A DNA stretch of 64,000 nucleotides from Pseudo-nitzschia pungens (taxonomy: Eukaryota; Bacillariophyta; Bacillariophyceae; Bacillariales; Bacillariaceae), in NCBI GenBank assembly GCA_037355855.1, contig CM074758.1, positions 1,213,001 to 1,277,000 of the forward strand, written 5' to 3'. The notes beneath the pieces were generated by a model. That model was not told where the DNA came from. It was given only the letters and a program-made list of their open reading frames with translations, and searched no databases. Positions 12,041-22,700 of this stretch are shown piece after piece. Made by a program: the position numbers and the translations under genes. The first letter of the stretch is position 1, and the number at the start of each line of letters is the position of its first letter.

Positions 12041-13646
12041 GGCGAAAGATTCACCGATTGCTCTGCTTTGCTGTATGTACGGTATTTGCGAGAAAGACGG
12101 AACCGCGGAGGAATGAATGAATGAATCGATCGATCGATCGATCCGAAATCTTTTTTGCGTTTCGGTGGGTCTCCGCTGGATTTTGGAAAGTACCGTACCG
12201 TAGTAATTGCTTCTTCGTATTGGTTTGTCGCTCGGCTCTCTCGCTCGTGTTGCTCAAAGTGGCAACGAGCGTTGTGACTAAGTTACTCTTACTTTATTCT
12301 TGAGCTTGCTTCGCGCTGGTTGGTGAGTCTTGCGCTGCTCGTCGGACTCTAAAGTTACCGCATGCGACAAGGGCGCGGAAATGGGACGCTTGAGATTCTC
12401 AAGATGTGATGCGAGGCGCAGCAAGGCCTTACTGATAAGGCTTACCTACCCTAGTAGTACGGTAAACCTTACTCGTAGTAGTGGTCTAGCGCAATGATGT
12501 TGTTGTTTGTGCAGTAAGGTAATCTTACAGTTCCCTTCGTACCGGTACATGTAACCTTAGTTCGTAACCTTGGCAACGGAAACAAGACAATCACACAGGG
12601 CCCAGATCTTGCGGGATTTACCGTGCGGTAGAACCAGACAAGAATAAGAGTGCTGGCAAGGTTTACCTTACGAACAAGAACTGCACCGGTATCTGGTACT
12701 TTGAGTTCTGTAAGGTTTACCGTAAGTTACTGAGTAAGGTTACTCATACCGGTACGCTGAAGGGAGTCCTGGAACTCGATGGAGGTTCTTTTTCTTTCAT
12801 CGTATTGCCTGGTAAGGTTAGCTGTACCCGTAATAAGCTTACGCAAGGTGTTGAGTGTCGTATACGAAGTAAAAGTGATAACAACCTACTGGTAATCTTA
12901 TCTCTGTCTCCTACCGTACCTTAGTTTACGTACGTCTAACATACTGTGCTGTACGCATTGTACCGGTAAGACCTTATGTTCGAAGGGATTGGAAAAGAAT
13001 GCGATGGAATTAGCCCCAGATCGACTATACGTTAGAGTATACTAATCTTATCATTCATATCTAAGTACATAACATAAATTCATCGGACACTCGCAAAATC
13101 GAGAGAATGCCAGGATCGTACCGGTAAGGTTACCGGTACGTAAGAACGATAAGGTAAGTTACCGGTACAACCTCGTAATCGACGTAAGCGTGTAGAGTGT
13201 GTACTGCGAACGGTAAGGTTACTGGTAAGAACTACCCGAAGTACATTACTAGTAATGAATAATGAAGCGTGCACTGGGTTTTCGCTTTCCGCTTTCGGTT
13301 TTCCGAACGAAAGGATTGAGGATGTTGTGTCATACCGTATCTGTCATCTGGATTTCCGGGAGTCACTTCTCTCGTGAAACCACAGCATTCCTCACTCAAT
13401 CAATATATACTCGTACCAGTTGCTGGAACCATTTCCCAACTACTGTGCTAACGTTGGAATCGCTATCCGGCACTCTCGCAATCCCAGAGAAGAAAGGGAA
13501 GGGACCGAGAGCAGCTCTCCGCAGCCGGCAATCGACGCGGCCGCGCTTCCGGGCTACGAAGCGGAATCCATCCATCGGCACCGCCGGGGGAACCGTGCGT
13601 TCGGGTTCCGCCTGGCAACCAATCCCGCGGTTCGGAAACACACACC
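12041..13646. other. Divergent intergenic region between UBR and HRD1 genes
   Basis: This 1.6-kb stretch separates two head-to-head ubiquitin-ligase genes and must hold both promoters. Near 12117-12142 there is a GAATGAATGAAT/GATCGATCGATC simple repeat. A TATA-like ATATATAC lies at ~13405, about 240 bp before the HRD1 ATG. The middle is filled with palindromic GTAAGGTTAC/ACCGGT words, listed separately. No gene is supported. Confidence 0.55.
12440..13235. repeat. Cluster of GTAAGGTTAC / TACCGGTAC palindromic words
   Basis: At least a dozen variants occur on both strands, e.g. near 12470, 12516, 12541, 12707, 12732, 12751, 12811, 12961, 13116-13165 and 13210. Typical forms are GTAAGGTTAC, GTAAACCTTAC and TACCGGTAC. 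The densest run is at 13116-13165, where ACCGGTAAGGTTACCGGTAC is followed by two more copies. The same words recur in other intergenic parts of this window and are rare in coding sequence. Confidence 0.7.
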
Positions 13647-15834
13647 ATGGAGGATCCCCCGCGTCTCGCGAACGATGATCCCCGGACCGCAAGAGTCGAT
13701 GACGAGGCCGCGGAACTGCAGCGCCGGGCCGAGGAAGCCATGGAACGAATGCTCCTGGCCCAGGAAGACGAGGACGACGAAGCGGACGGGAACGACGACG
13801 ACGACGGCGACGACGACGATGCGATCGGCGCCGCAAACCCCGCGGACGGCATCGGCGGGGATGCGCGGCGGGGCTTTAACGACGAAAAGCGGTGAACTCG
13901 GGAACGGTGATGCCGCGGCGTTTTGGCAAGACGATCTTTTGAACAACAACGACATCAACAACAACATCAACAACGTCGAGTTCGGGGACGGTCCGCCGAG
14001 GAAGAACCCGTTTACCTACGTGCGTCTGAGTTTTTGGTCGGCGATCGCGTTGGTGTATTACGCCTACCGATCGAGACAGCAGTGGTACCTCGCCCTGGTC
14101 TTTCTGTCCTCGAGCAAATACGCCTACGTGATACTGGGAAACGCCTTTGTCGCGTTGCTGATTTGGGTGTTCCGGATCACCACGAATTTCTTCCTCAACG
14201 GATTGCGGCTGAACGAGGCGGAGGGTCTCACCGACTTTTTTCGGTGGCACATCACCGAAACCTGCCTGGCGCTGACGATTTTTCGATCCGAGCTCAACGT
14301 CAAGACCTTTGTGCTCTTTTTGTTCCTGGTCCTGGCCAAGTGCCTGCACTACATCGTCGATGCCCGGGAGTCCCACCTGCGCATGACGGAAGAAATAGTG
14401 GTGGTGAATCCCTCCACGGGATGGATCGGCGTGCGGTTGCCCCACGTGAAATTGTTCGCCCTGATCTGCTTCCTGCAGATACTGGACGTCTTTGCGGTCA
14501 TTCTGTGCGGCCGGGACATCACGGCGAACGGACCCACCGTTTCGATTCTCTTCGCCTTTGAGAGCGCCATCATGCTGACGTCGGTCATTTCCAACTGCCT
14601 GCTGTGGTACCTCCACCTGCTGGACGGAATCTTTCACTACCTGCACGAAAGCTCCGAGCCCGGCGCCCTGTTTCACAGGTGGATTTACCCGTGGAAGGAT
14701 CACAAGGCGACGGTCGTATTCGCCGTCGAATTGCAGGCGCAGGCGGCAAAATTCCTGTTTTACCTCACCTTCTTTGCGATTGTCATGACGTATTACGGGT
14801 TGCCGATCAACCTGATCCGAGAGGTATACGTCAGTTTCCTGGCGCTGAAGCAGCGGGTGGTCGCCTTCAACAAATACCGGCAGCTGATGTCGAGCATGAA
14901 TCGCTTCAAGAGTCCCACCGAGGAAGAATTGGAAGAAGAACACATATGCATCATTTGTCGGGACGAAATGACGGTGGAGACCGCAAAACGCCTGCCGGGA
15001 TGCGGTCACATGTAAGTAACCTTAGCGACCGCGACCGCTGTTTGGCAATGCACGGTAGCTGATGTTTGAACCATTCGGTGCGACTCACACTCACGTTTCG
15101 TTTTTCCCCCCGCATCGTTTCCATTGTTTCGGAAAAAACACACAAAACGCAAAACGCGCAGTTTTCACAAGAGCTGTCTTCGAGAATGGCTCGTCCAGCA
15201 ACAAACGTGTCCTACCTGCCGGGGAGATATTTCCGCGATGGAAGCCCGGCAGAGAGCCCAAGATGACATGGACGCGCGCGTACAAGAACGGCGAGAAGAA
15301 GAGCGAGACGAAGACCAAGGCGGCCGAGATGCGGATGACGAAACGAACGACGAAGATCGGGAACCGACGGCGGCGCGAATCAGCGAACGGGAAGAACCGT
15401 CGAACGCGGCGGACGGAAACGCGCAAGACGGGTCGCCGAGAGTCGGCGATGACCCGGACGAGACGCATCCGTCTCGAAGTGTCACGAGAACAGCAGCGAT
15501 CGAAGAAGAAGATCGCAACGGAGCGAAGAGATTCGTGGCAACCGCAACGGATGTTGCGTCGTCCGCCGACGCGGAACGCCCCGCATTTCCGGCCTTTTAC
15601 CGCGCGGTGCGAGGCACGGGGGTATCCGTGTACCGTGACGGGACCGTGGCCTCGTCGTTGGACGTGATTCGCACGGTGCCGGCCGGGGTGGTCTTTGTGG
15701 GACTGGAAATGCGGTATCGGAAATGCAACGGGGCAAACCGCATCATGATCAAACTACCGGATGGATGGGTGAGCGAGGACACTGTGGAGCGAATCGTTGC
15801 CGTCCCCATGACGTTGACATCGACTACTAGCTAA
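13647..15834 (+). CDS. HRD1: HRD1/synoviolin-type ERAD RING E3 ligase (exon structure partly uncertain)
   Basis: A multi-span N-terminal half (YVRLSFWSAIALVYY, KTFVLFLFLVLAKC, TETCLALTIFR) is followed by a RING-H2 (CIICRDEM, GCGHIFHKSCLREW, TCPTCRGD). That matches HRD1/synoviolin, the ER-membrane ligase of ERAD. The intron 15012-15161 (donor CAT|GTAAGT, acceptor GCGCAG|TTTTCAC) rebuilds the RING exactly. The 5' end is uncertain. ATG 13647 has the best context (ACACCATGG) and opens an acidic frame that stops at 13895; reaching the HRD1 frame needs a further 109-nt intron (13892-14000, phase-consistent, 642 aa) whose acceptor lacks a pyrimidine tract. The alternative is ATG 13861, already in the HRD1 frame (607 aa, Asn-rich start). 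After the RING comes an acidic linker and an unusual ~75-residue C-terminal domain. It faces the UBR ligase gene head-to-head. Confidence 0.88.
15012..15161 (+). other. Intron of the HRD1 gene (150 nt)
   Basis: The donor GTAAGT is consensus and the acceptor follows GCGCAG. Splicing is phase 2 and turns CGHM-stop into CGHIFHKSC, the conserved core of the RING-H2 finger. Family knowledge therefore supports this junction strongly. Confidence 0.93.
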
Positions 15835-16730
15835 TCCGTAAAGACCCGATCCGATCCATCTTGTCGTCGTCGTTCCAAAGGACGGGCCAGCAGCTACTAT
15901 GCAACTTAATACTTCTTGTTGCTGAGTCGCGGAGACTATTACTAGAAGCTTACGGTTTGTGACAAAGACAACAAAAGTTTAGTTGTGCTATGACACTGCC
16001 ACATCCTGTCATCACCTTTCTGATTCTTTCCTACTACTAGTAGTAGTACTTGACCACTGCACCAGAATACAAAGTAGTATCTGGGGTTGGGAAGTACTAC
16101 TCTAGTAGCTACTACTATCGATGAAGGCAAAGTAGGACACAGAGCCATAGCACTAAGAAATCATCATGAGCCTTTCCTCCTTTGCCACACAAGAAACTTG
16201 CAAACTATAAGAATGTTTTAAATGTGCTAGTAAGGTTTTCCATTGTGCTCTCAAACGACTAGCAGTAAGTTACGTCTGAGATTCTTTTCTCTACCTTTCG
16301 TTCTTCTCTTGATTGAGATGGTAAGCAAAAGTAATGTTACTTTCGTTCGGTACTATGCATAGTAAGTTTACATTTGGTAGGTAAGAGGATATCGACAACA
16401 ACTCTCAAAATAGCCTCCAAGTGTTAATTTTTCAAAAAATGATCATAACGCTGGCGAGGCCTCTAAAAATTGAAAAAAGATCCTTCTCCCTCATTACCCA
16501 TCAACATCAACACAAGCGAGCAACGAGCAACGAGCCACGAGCAACGAGCAACGAGCAACGAACATTGGCTCCGAGGCACTTCAAAACAGTAACGTAGAGA
16601 TACATTGCCCAACCCCTATCTGGAAGCGGTGTCCAAAGGAAAAAGGCATCCGCGACGATTCGTACATCGCTATTGATCGACACCGGAGATTCATTCACAG
16701 CTGCCTTGGTACTTACTTATCGAAAGCGCC
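15835..16730. other. Intergenic region, no gene seen
   Basis: The region is AT-rich with runs of TACTAGTAGTAGTAC (near 16030 and 16095-16115) and one short tandem repeat (16518-16563). No coding frame of note is seen. The last ~100 bp should contain the promoter and 5' UTR of the acidic repeat gene. Confidence 0.5.
16518..16563 (+). repeat. 7-bp tandem repeat GAGCAAC, about 6.6 copies
   Basis: The unit GAGCAAC is repeated head to tail with one substitution (GAGCCAC). It lies about 170 bp before the start of the next gene, in its probable promoter. Confidence 0.85.
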
Positions 16731-19700
16731 ATGGTGGCCGCCCACGAACCATCTCACAACCGGGATGGTCCAAGGAAACTGGGAAAACGAGCTTTCGTTC
16801 GAAGGAGACCATCAACGAAGCATTTGTCGGCTTCTGGTAAAATGAGTCTTGTTGCTGTGGCATTTACGACGATACTATTAGGATCCCGCAATGCGTCGGC
16901 GACAAACTCACACAGAGCCGCAAGCCAAATTCCCCATCGCCCGTGGAATCTTTCGCAGCTGAGAGGAGGTTCCAAAAGTGACCGCATTCTGTCATCGAAA
17001 AAAGGAGGCGACCAGGATCTCAACGACGAAGATTTGGACGAATACATCGATTTTTTGCTAGCGTATGCCGATGACAAGGCCACCGAAGCGGACAATCCTC
17101 TTTTCCATGGAATGGAATCGAATCAAATTGAACAAGAAGATGATCAAGAGGAACGCGATGAACAAGAGGAAGACGAAAAGCAAGATGTTGAAGAAGATCT
17201 TGGGGTAATACCATTGGTAAACGACGTTAATGACGATAAACAAATCGATGAAATGGTTGAGACATTGATAGCATCTGTTGATGAGGAAGATGTCGAAGAA
17301 GCAACCGAGCCAGAAATTCAATTCGAGGAATCATCGGAGGAGATTGAGACGGCTACTACTTCTTTAGTGGGGAAAGAAATTGAAACTGCGCAAGATATTT
17401 CTGCAGAATCTGCGCCGGAAGATATCACAGCTGAAATAATGGCAGAAGGCACAGAATTGACAGGAGCTTCATCATTGAAGGAAGAAGGAAACATCGGCGA
17501 GGTTGCTCCAGAATTCGAGGCGGAAGAAGTGACAGCGGAAATCGTGAAAGAAGTCGAGGTGGTCACCCCTGATTTTTCCGTTGAAGAAGTAGAAAGGATC
17601 GAGGAAGTTGCTGGAGAATCCGCAGCAGAAGTCACACCAACTGCAAGTCTTACAGGGGACATTGGGTCGGCTACTACTGACTCATCGGTTCAGGAAGTCG
17701 AAAACATTGAATCAACTTACGCGGAAACTACACCTGAAGATATTCCTGAAACCGCATTCGTCGAAATACAAAATCCGGTGAATGATTCAATTGTCGAAGC
17801 GAACACTGAAGATTCGGCATCTGAAACACCTGTTGTCGAAATAGAGAACGACGAAAAGGAAATTTCATCGCATTCGGATATCGAAGAGGAAAGCATTGAA
17901 CAAGTAGAAAGTGAATCCTTCTACTTGGGATCATCAGCTGTAGAAAAGATGCCAGTGCCGTCGGTTGTATCATTGTCTAATCTATCATCCACAGAGGATG
18001 ATGCAGCCCTTTCTGCACACGCAGCTGGGACGGTTCAAACGACCAAACGAGTACCATTGTTCACCTCTCTAATGCGAAAAATTGGACTAAGAAAAGAAGA
18101 ATTCGGATCATCGGACGAAACAACTGTCGATGCTTCTGAAGAAGGCGAGACGGTATCCAGCGCCGAGGAAACCGTCGAAATTTCTGAGAAGATAGAATCA
18201 GACATTGAGTCGAGTGATCTTATAGAAGAAACAACAACATCCACGACCGAGTCCGAAACTCAGTTAATTGCATCAAAAGAAATTACTGATACGGATAGGA
18301 TCGAAGATGTCATTCTGGATACAAGTGATGTATCGGAGGAGCCATCTGTCACTGTAGCTGAGCTCGATAGGGAAACTACTGTCCCCGAAGATGTAGATAT
18401 TGTGGTGCAAGTCGAAGACACAGCGGAAGATGAAATTTCATCAGAAACTGAGATCGTGGAAACTAGCGAGGCACTTGCTGTTGATTCCGCCGACGACGTA
18501 AGAAGCCAGCAAATCACAACTCGTGTGACGTCTTTGGCGAGACAATACTACCAGGGTGCATGGGGATCAGTCAAAGATTTGTGGAGCAAAAAGCGATGGC
18601 TTAGGAAGGAAACCGAAAAAGATATTTCTCCCGAGAGAGATTATACGAAGATCTACCAAAAGTATTATGCAACGAACCAACAAACTTTGGATGCTGACGT
18701 CAATCCTTCACAAGAGAGAGGTAATCGCATGAGCACCGCATTCCTGCGACCGTGGGGTACAGTTTCAAAGTATTTCAAATCTCCAGAACAATCGGAAGCT
18801 ACATCCACCACCAACTACTATTCTATTGGTATCCAGGGTTTTGTCCCCGATGATTTAACCGCTGGTGCTCCGTCTGAAGCGTATGGTGACGATGAAAATG
18901 GAAATATAGTTGAAACTGATGTCGCAAGTGCTCAAATGGAGGTTGGCGATGACGAAGTTGCTGTTGAGGAGGAAGAGTCATCTGTAGCAGAAGCACTGGA
19001 TACTGGAGAAACTTCAGCATCAGTAGAAGACTTGGATCGGCTGGTCGACGAAGATGTCACTCTTGAAGAAGAACATGAAGAGGCACCAGTACTCTCAGAA
19101 TTAGAAGTTCAAGTGGATACAGAAACAGTATATGAAGTCGATTCTGATGTTGCAAATGACGACGCGGCTATTAAGGAGGAAGAAGCTTCAATTGTAGCTG
19201 CAGAAGCACCAGAAATTGAAGAAACTTCAAACTCTGTAGAAGACTTGGATCTGCAAGTCGATGACGAAGAAGAACAACAGTTATTTTTAGTCTCAGAAGC
19301 AGAAGTGGATTCGGAACTAGCGAATGAAATTGAAATTGAAACTAATGTTGACGATGAGATTGCTATCGAGGAGGAAGAAGTTTCTGCTTTAACAGAAGAA
19401 GCACGAGAAATTGAAGAAACTTCAGACTCCGTAGAAGACTTGGATTTGCAAATCGATGAAGATTCCACTATTGAAGAACAAGAGCAGGCGGTACCGGTAG
19501 CCTCAGAAAAAGAAGCAGAAGTGGATTCAGAATCAGTAGATGAAATCCAAGTGGAGGTTGACGATGCAGTTGCTATTGAGGAGGAAAAAGCTTCTGTTGT
19601 AACAGCAGAAGCACCAGACATTGAAGAAACTTCAGACTCCGTAGAAGACTTGGATCTGCAAGTCGATGAAGATTCCGCTCTTGAAGAAGAAAAAGAGGAG

Positions 19701-22700
19701 GAGGTGATGGTGGAGAAAGAAGAGGCACCGGTACTGTCGGAAGCAGAAGTAGGAGTGGATTCAGAAGCAGTGAATGAAATCGATGTTGATGTTGATGTTG
19801 TAGATTCCGAATTGGAGGTTGACGATGCAGCTGCTCTTGAGGATGAAAAAGCTCCAGTTGTAGCAGAAGAATCACCAGACATTGATGAAACTTCAGACTC
19901 CGTTGAGGACTTGGATTTGCAAATCGACGATGATGCCGCTCATGAAGAGGAAGAAGAAGAAGAGGCACCGGTAGTCTCAGACGCAGAAGTAGAAGTGGAA
20001 TCGGAATTATTGAATGAAATCGAAGTTGATGTTGATGTTGTAGAGTCCGAATTGGAGGTTGATGACGGAGTTGCTATTGAGGAGGAAGAAGCTCCAGTTG
20101 TAGCAGAAGAATCACTGGACATCGAAGAAACATCGGACTCCGTAGAAGACTTGGATCTACAAATCGACGATGATGCCGCTCTTGAAGAAAAAGAAGAAGA
20201 AGAGGTACTGGTAGTCCCAGAGGCAGAAGTACAAGTGGAATCGGAATTCGTGAATGGAATCGAAGTTGATGTTGATGTTGATGTTGATGTTGATGTTGTA
20301 GAGTCCGAATTGGAGGTTGATGATGGAGTTGCTATTGAGGAGGAAGAAGCTCCAGTAGTAGCAGAAGAAGCACTAGAAATCGAAGAAAGTTCTGAGTCAA
20401 TTGAGGACGTGGAACTCGTCGGTGAATTCGAAGAGGATGGGGAAGAAGTTAGAGCAGTGGACGGCACCGAAGAAGATATCGATATTTCAGATGATGCTAC
20501 TGACGACACTTCGGTTGAAAGATCTCGCCCACGAAGGTTTTTCACGCGATTGTGGGGCACGCGCAAAAAGGTGCATCAATCGCATTCTGATATAGAAGTT
20601 GATAACGAAAAAGACCAATTGCTGGAGATAGAAGAATCTGATCAAGAAGATCAAGCTTTCGGTGAACAAGAGGAGAGCATTACCACTAAGTCTTCTCACC
20701 AGCCCAATGTCTTGGTGCGACTATGGGGCACAATGAAAGAGCCCAACGAAGTGTACTCTCTAGGTATTCAGGGAGCAAAACATAGTAGTTTCGAGGAGGA
20801 TGAACGGATAGAAGTTATCTCGGATGGAGAATTCGAATCAATCTCCGAAAGCGATACAGACGAGACCATAGAAGAGGTCATGGAAGAGCTCGAGGTTGAT
20901 ATATCTGTAAGTATTGGGAATACTGAAGAGGGCGACGGATCATTGGACGTTGAGACCTTTGACATCTCTGAATCGTCGGGTGTTGAAGACTCCGAAGATG
21001 AAATGGATTTTTCAGAGCTTGACGATGCCCACGGGCAAGAAACAACAGTATTCGATCCGGAGAAAAATACAGCTATCGAAGTAGGAAACGACGACAGAAA
21101 TGTTTTGCAACTTCACAGTCCAGAATCACAGGATATTGCACAACATGCAAGTCAAGCGAGCATTCAAACTGAGAGCGATGCTGCTGGATCAAAGGATTTG
21201 AATACTAGCAGTTCTTCTCACAGACTTGAATTGCGGAGAGAAGATTGTGACAGTCTTACTCTAGAAGATTTGAGCGAAGAACAAAATACGGCGGTTGCAA
21301 CGCACGCAATGTCTGAATCAAACGAAATTGGCAATTTTGACTTTGATTCAGATGAATCAGAATTGATCGATGACGTCGATGGCATCAACGAAGAATCCGT
21401 CGAAGACGCAGGAGAATCGATTGTTTTAGATGTGATCGAAGATGTACTATCCGAGGAGGAAGAAGATCCCATTGAAGAACTTCCCGAGGGAAAAGATACG
21501 GAACACTCAGTTGCTCCGGAAGTTGTCGAAGATTTGTTGTCGGTTGAAGAAGATTCAGTCGAAGAAATATATGTTGAAGAAGACACAGAAGGCTCAGTCG
21601 TTGCAGAGGCAATCGAAGATATGTCTTCCGAAGACGACGACGAAGAAGATCTCGTCGAAGAAGAAGATCTTCAAGAAGGCATAGAAGGCTCAGTCGTTGC
21701 AGAGGCAATCGAAGATATGTTTTCGGAAGAAGAGGGGGATTCCATCGCAGAGGAGAGTCAAGAAGATGACATTTATGAGGATACTATTTATGATGATGCT
21801 TCTTCGCTCTACTCCCTTGAGGTGGAGTTGGAGAACACAAACTTTCTTACGAGATTTTTCGTCAACAAAGGTCTCGAAAAGTTCGTAATGATTGCTTTCT
21901 TGATAATGGAATGGTTTCGTGTATACGTTCTCGCTCCGTTTTTTGAAAGTATAGACTGGATCAAGAAAGGCAAAGGGCAAGACCTTTTGCAAACCGTTAT
22001 GAGCACTCGCGGAGGAGCTCTTGCATCTTCTGTAAGCGACAGCGAAGATTTACACGAGATCGATGGCGAAGACGCGGACGAGATCGATGGAGAAGGCGAG
22101 GACGATGCCGAGGTTGAGGTGGAGGAAGGGGAGGGAGCGTACCCTGACGACGAAAGTCGGACACGTGATTCAGCTGAGAGTGAGAAGGAGGCCGTGGATG
22201 AAATTGAAACAGTAGAATCCAAGCAGGTACCCGCAGATATTCCTGTTCCAACCCAGCCTCGAGTGCCACCAAATTTTGTTTTTCGGCGCCTTCTGAACTA
22301 TGGTCGAGTTGGACATATCCTGATTATGGAAATGATCATGGCATCCGAGTGGCTCAAAGCTTACATCCCACAGATTCCATACTTAGCAGGTTACATCTTT
22401 CACGACCTCCTCAAAAACAAGCGACGATCTAGTCGGGACCGCGACGAGCCCGTGAACAAGAGGAATTCTGGATTTATTAACATTGGTGAAGGTTCTCGCC
22501 TTGGAAGAAAGCCAAAGAAACTCAGAAAGAAAGAGGATCAGAATGCACTAGATCAATTGAGGAGAATTGGCGACGTCAACGAGGCGAAATATCGGTTCCT
22601 ATCTGAAAAGTTTATGGAGCGACATGCGTTGGGTCCATACAGTGCCACTATATCAGAGGTTAAAGTTGATCTCAGAGCTCTCGAACCTGATCCCGCATCG

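Noticed and set aside
10604..12124. Plus-strand frame of 506 codons opposite the UBR gene
   Set aside because: Antisense shadow: its Val-rich and Leu-rich runs are the complement of Asn- and Thr-codon repeats in the UBR frame.
13892..13930. A 39-nt intron in the HRD1 5' region (GTGAAC to GGCAAG)
   Set aside because: Too short for a spliceosomal intron here and it does not bring the acidic frame into the HRD1 frame.
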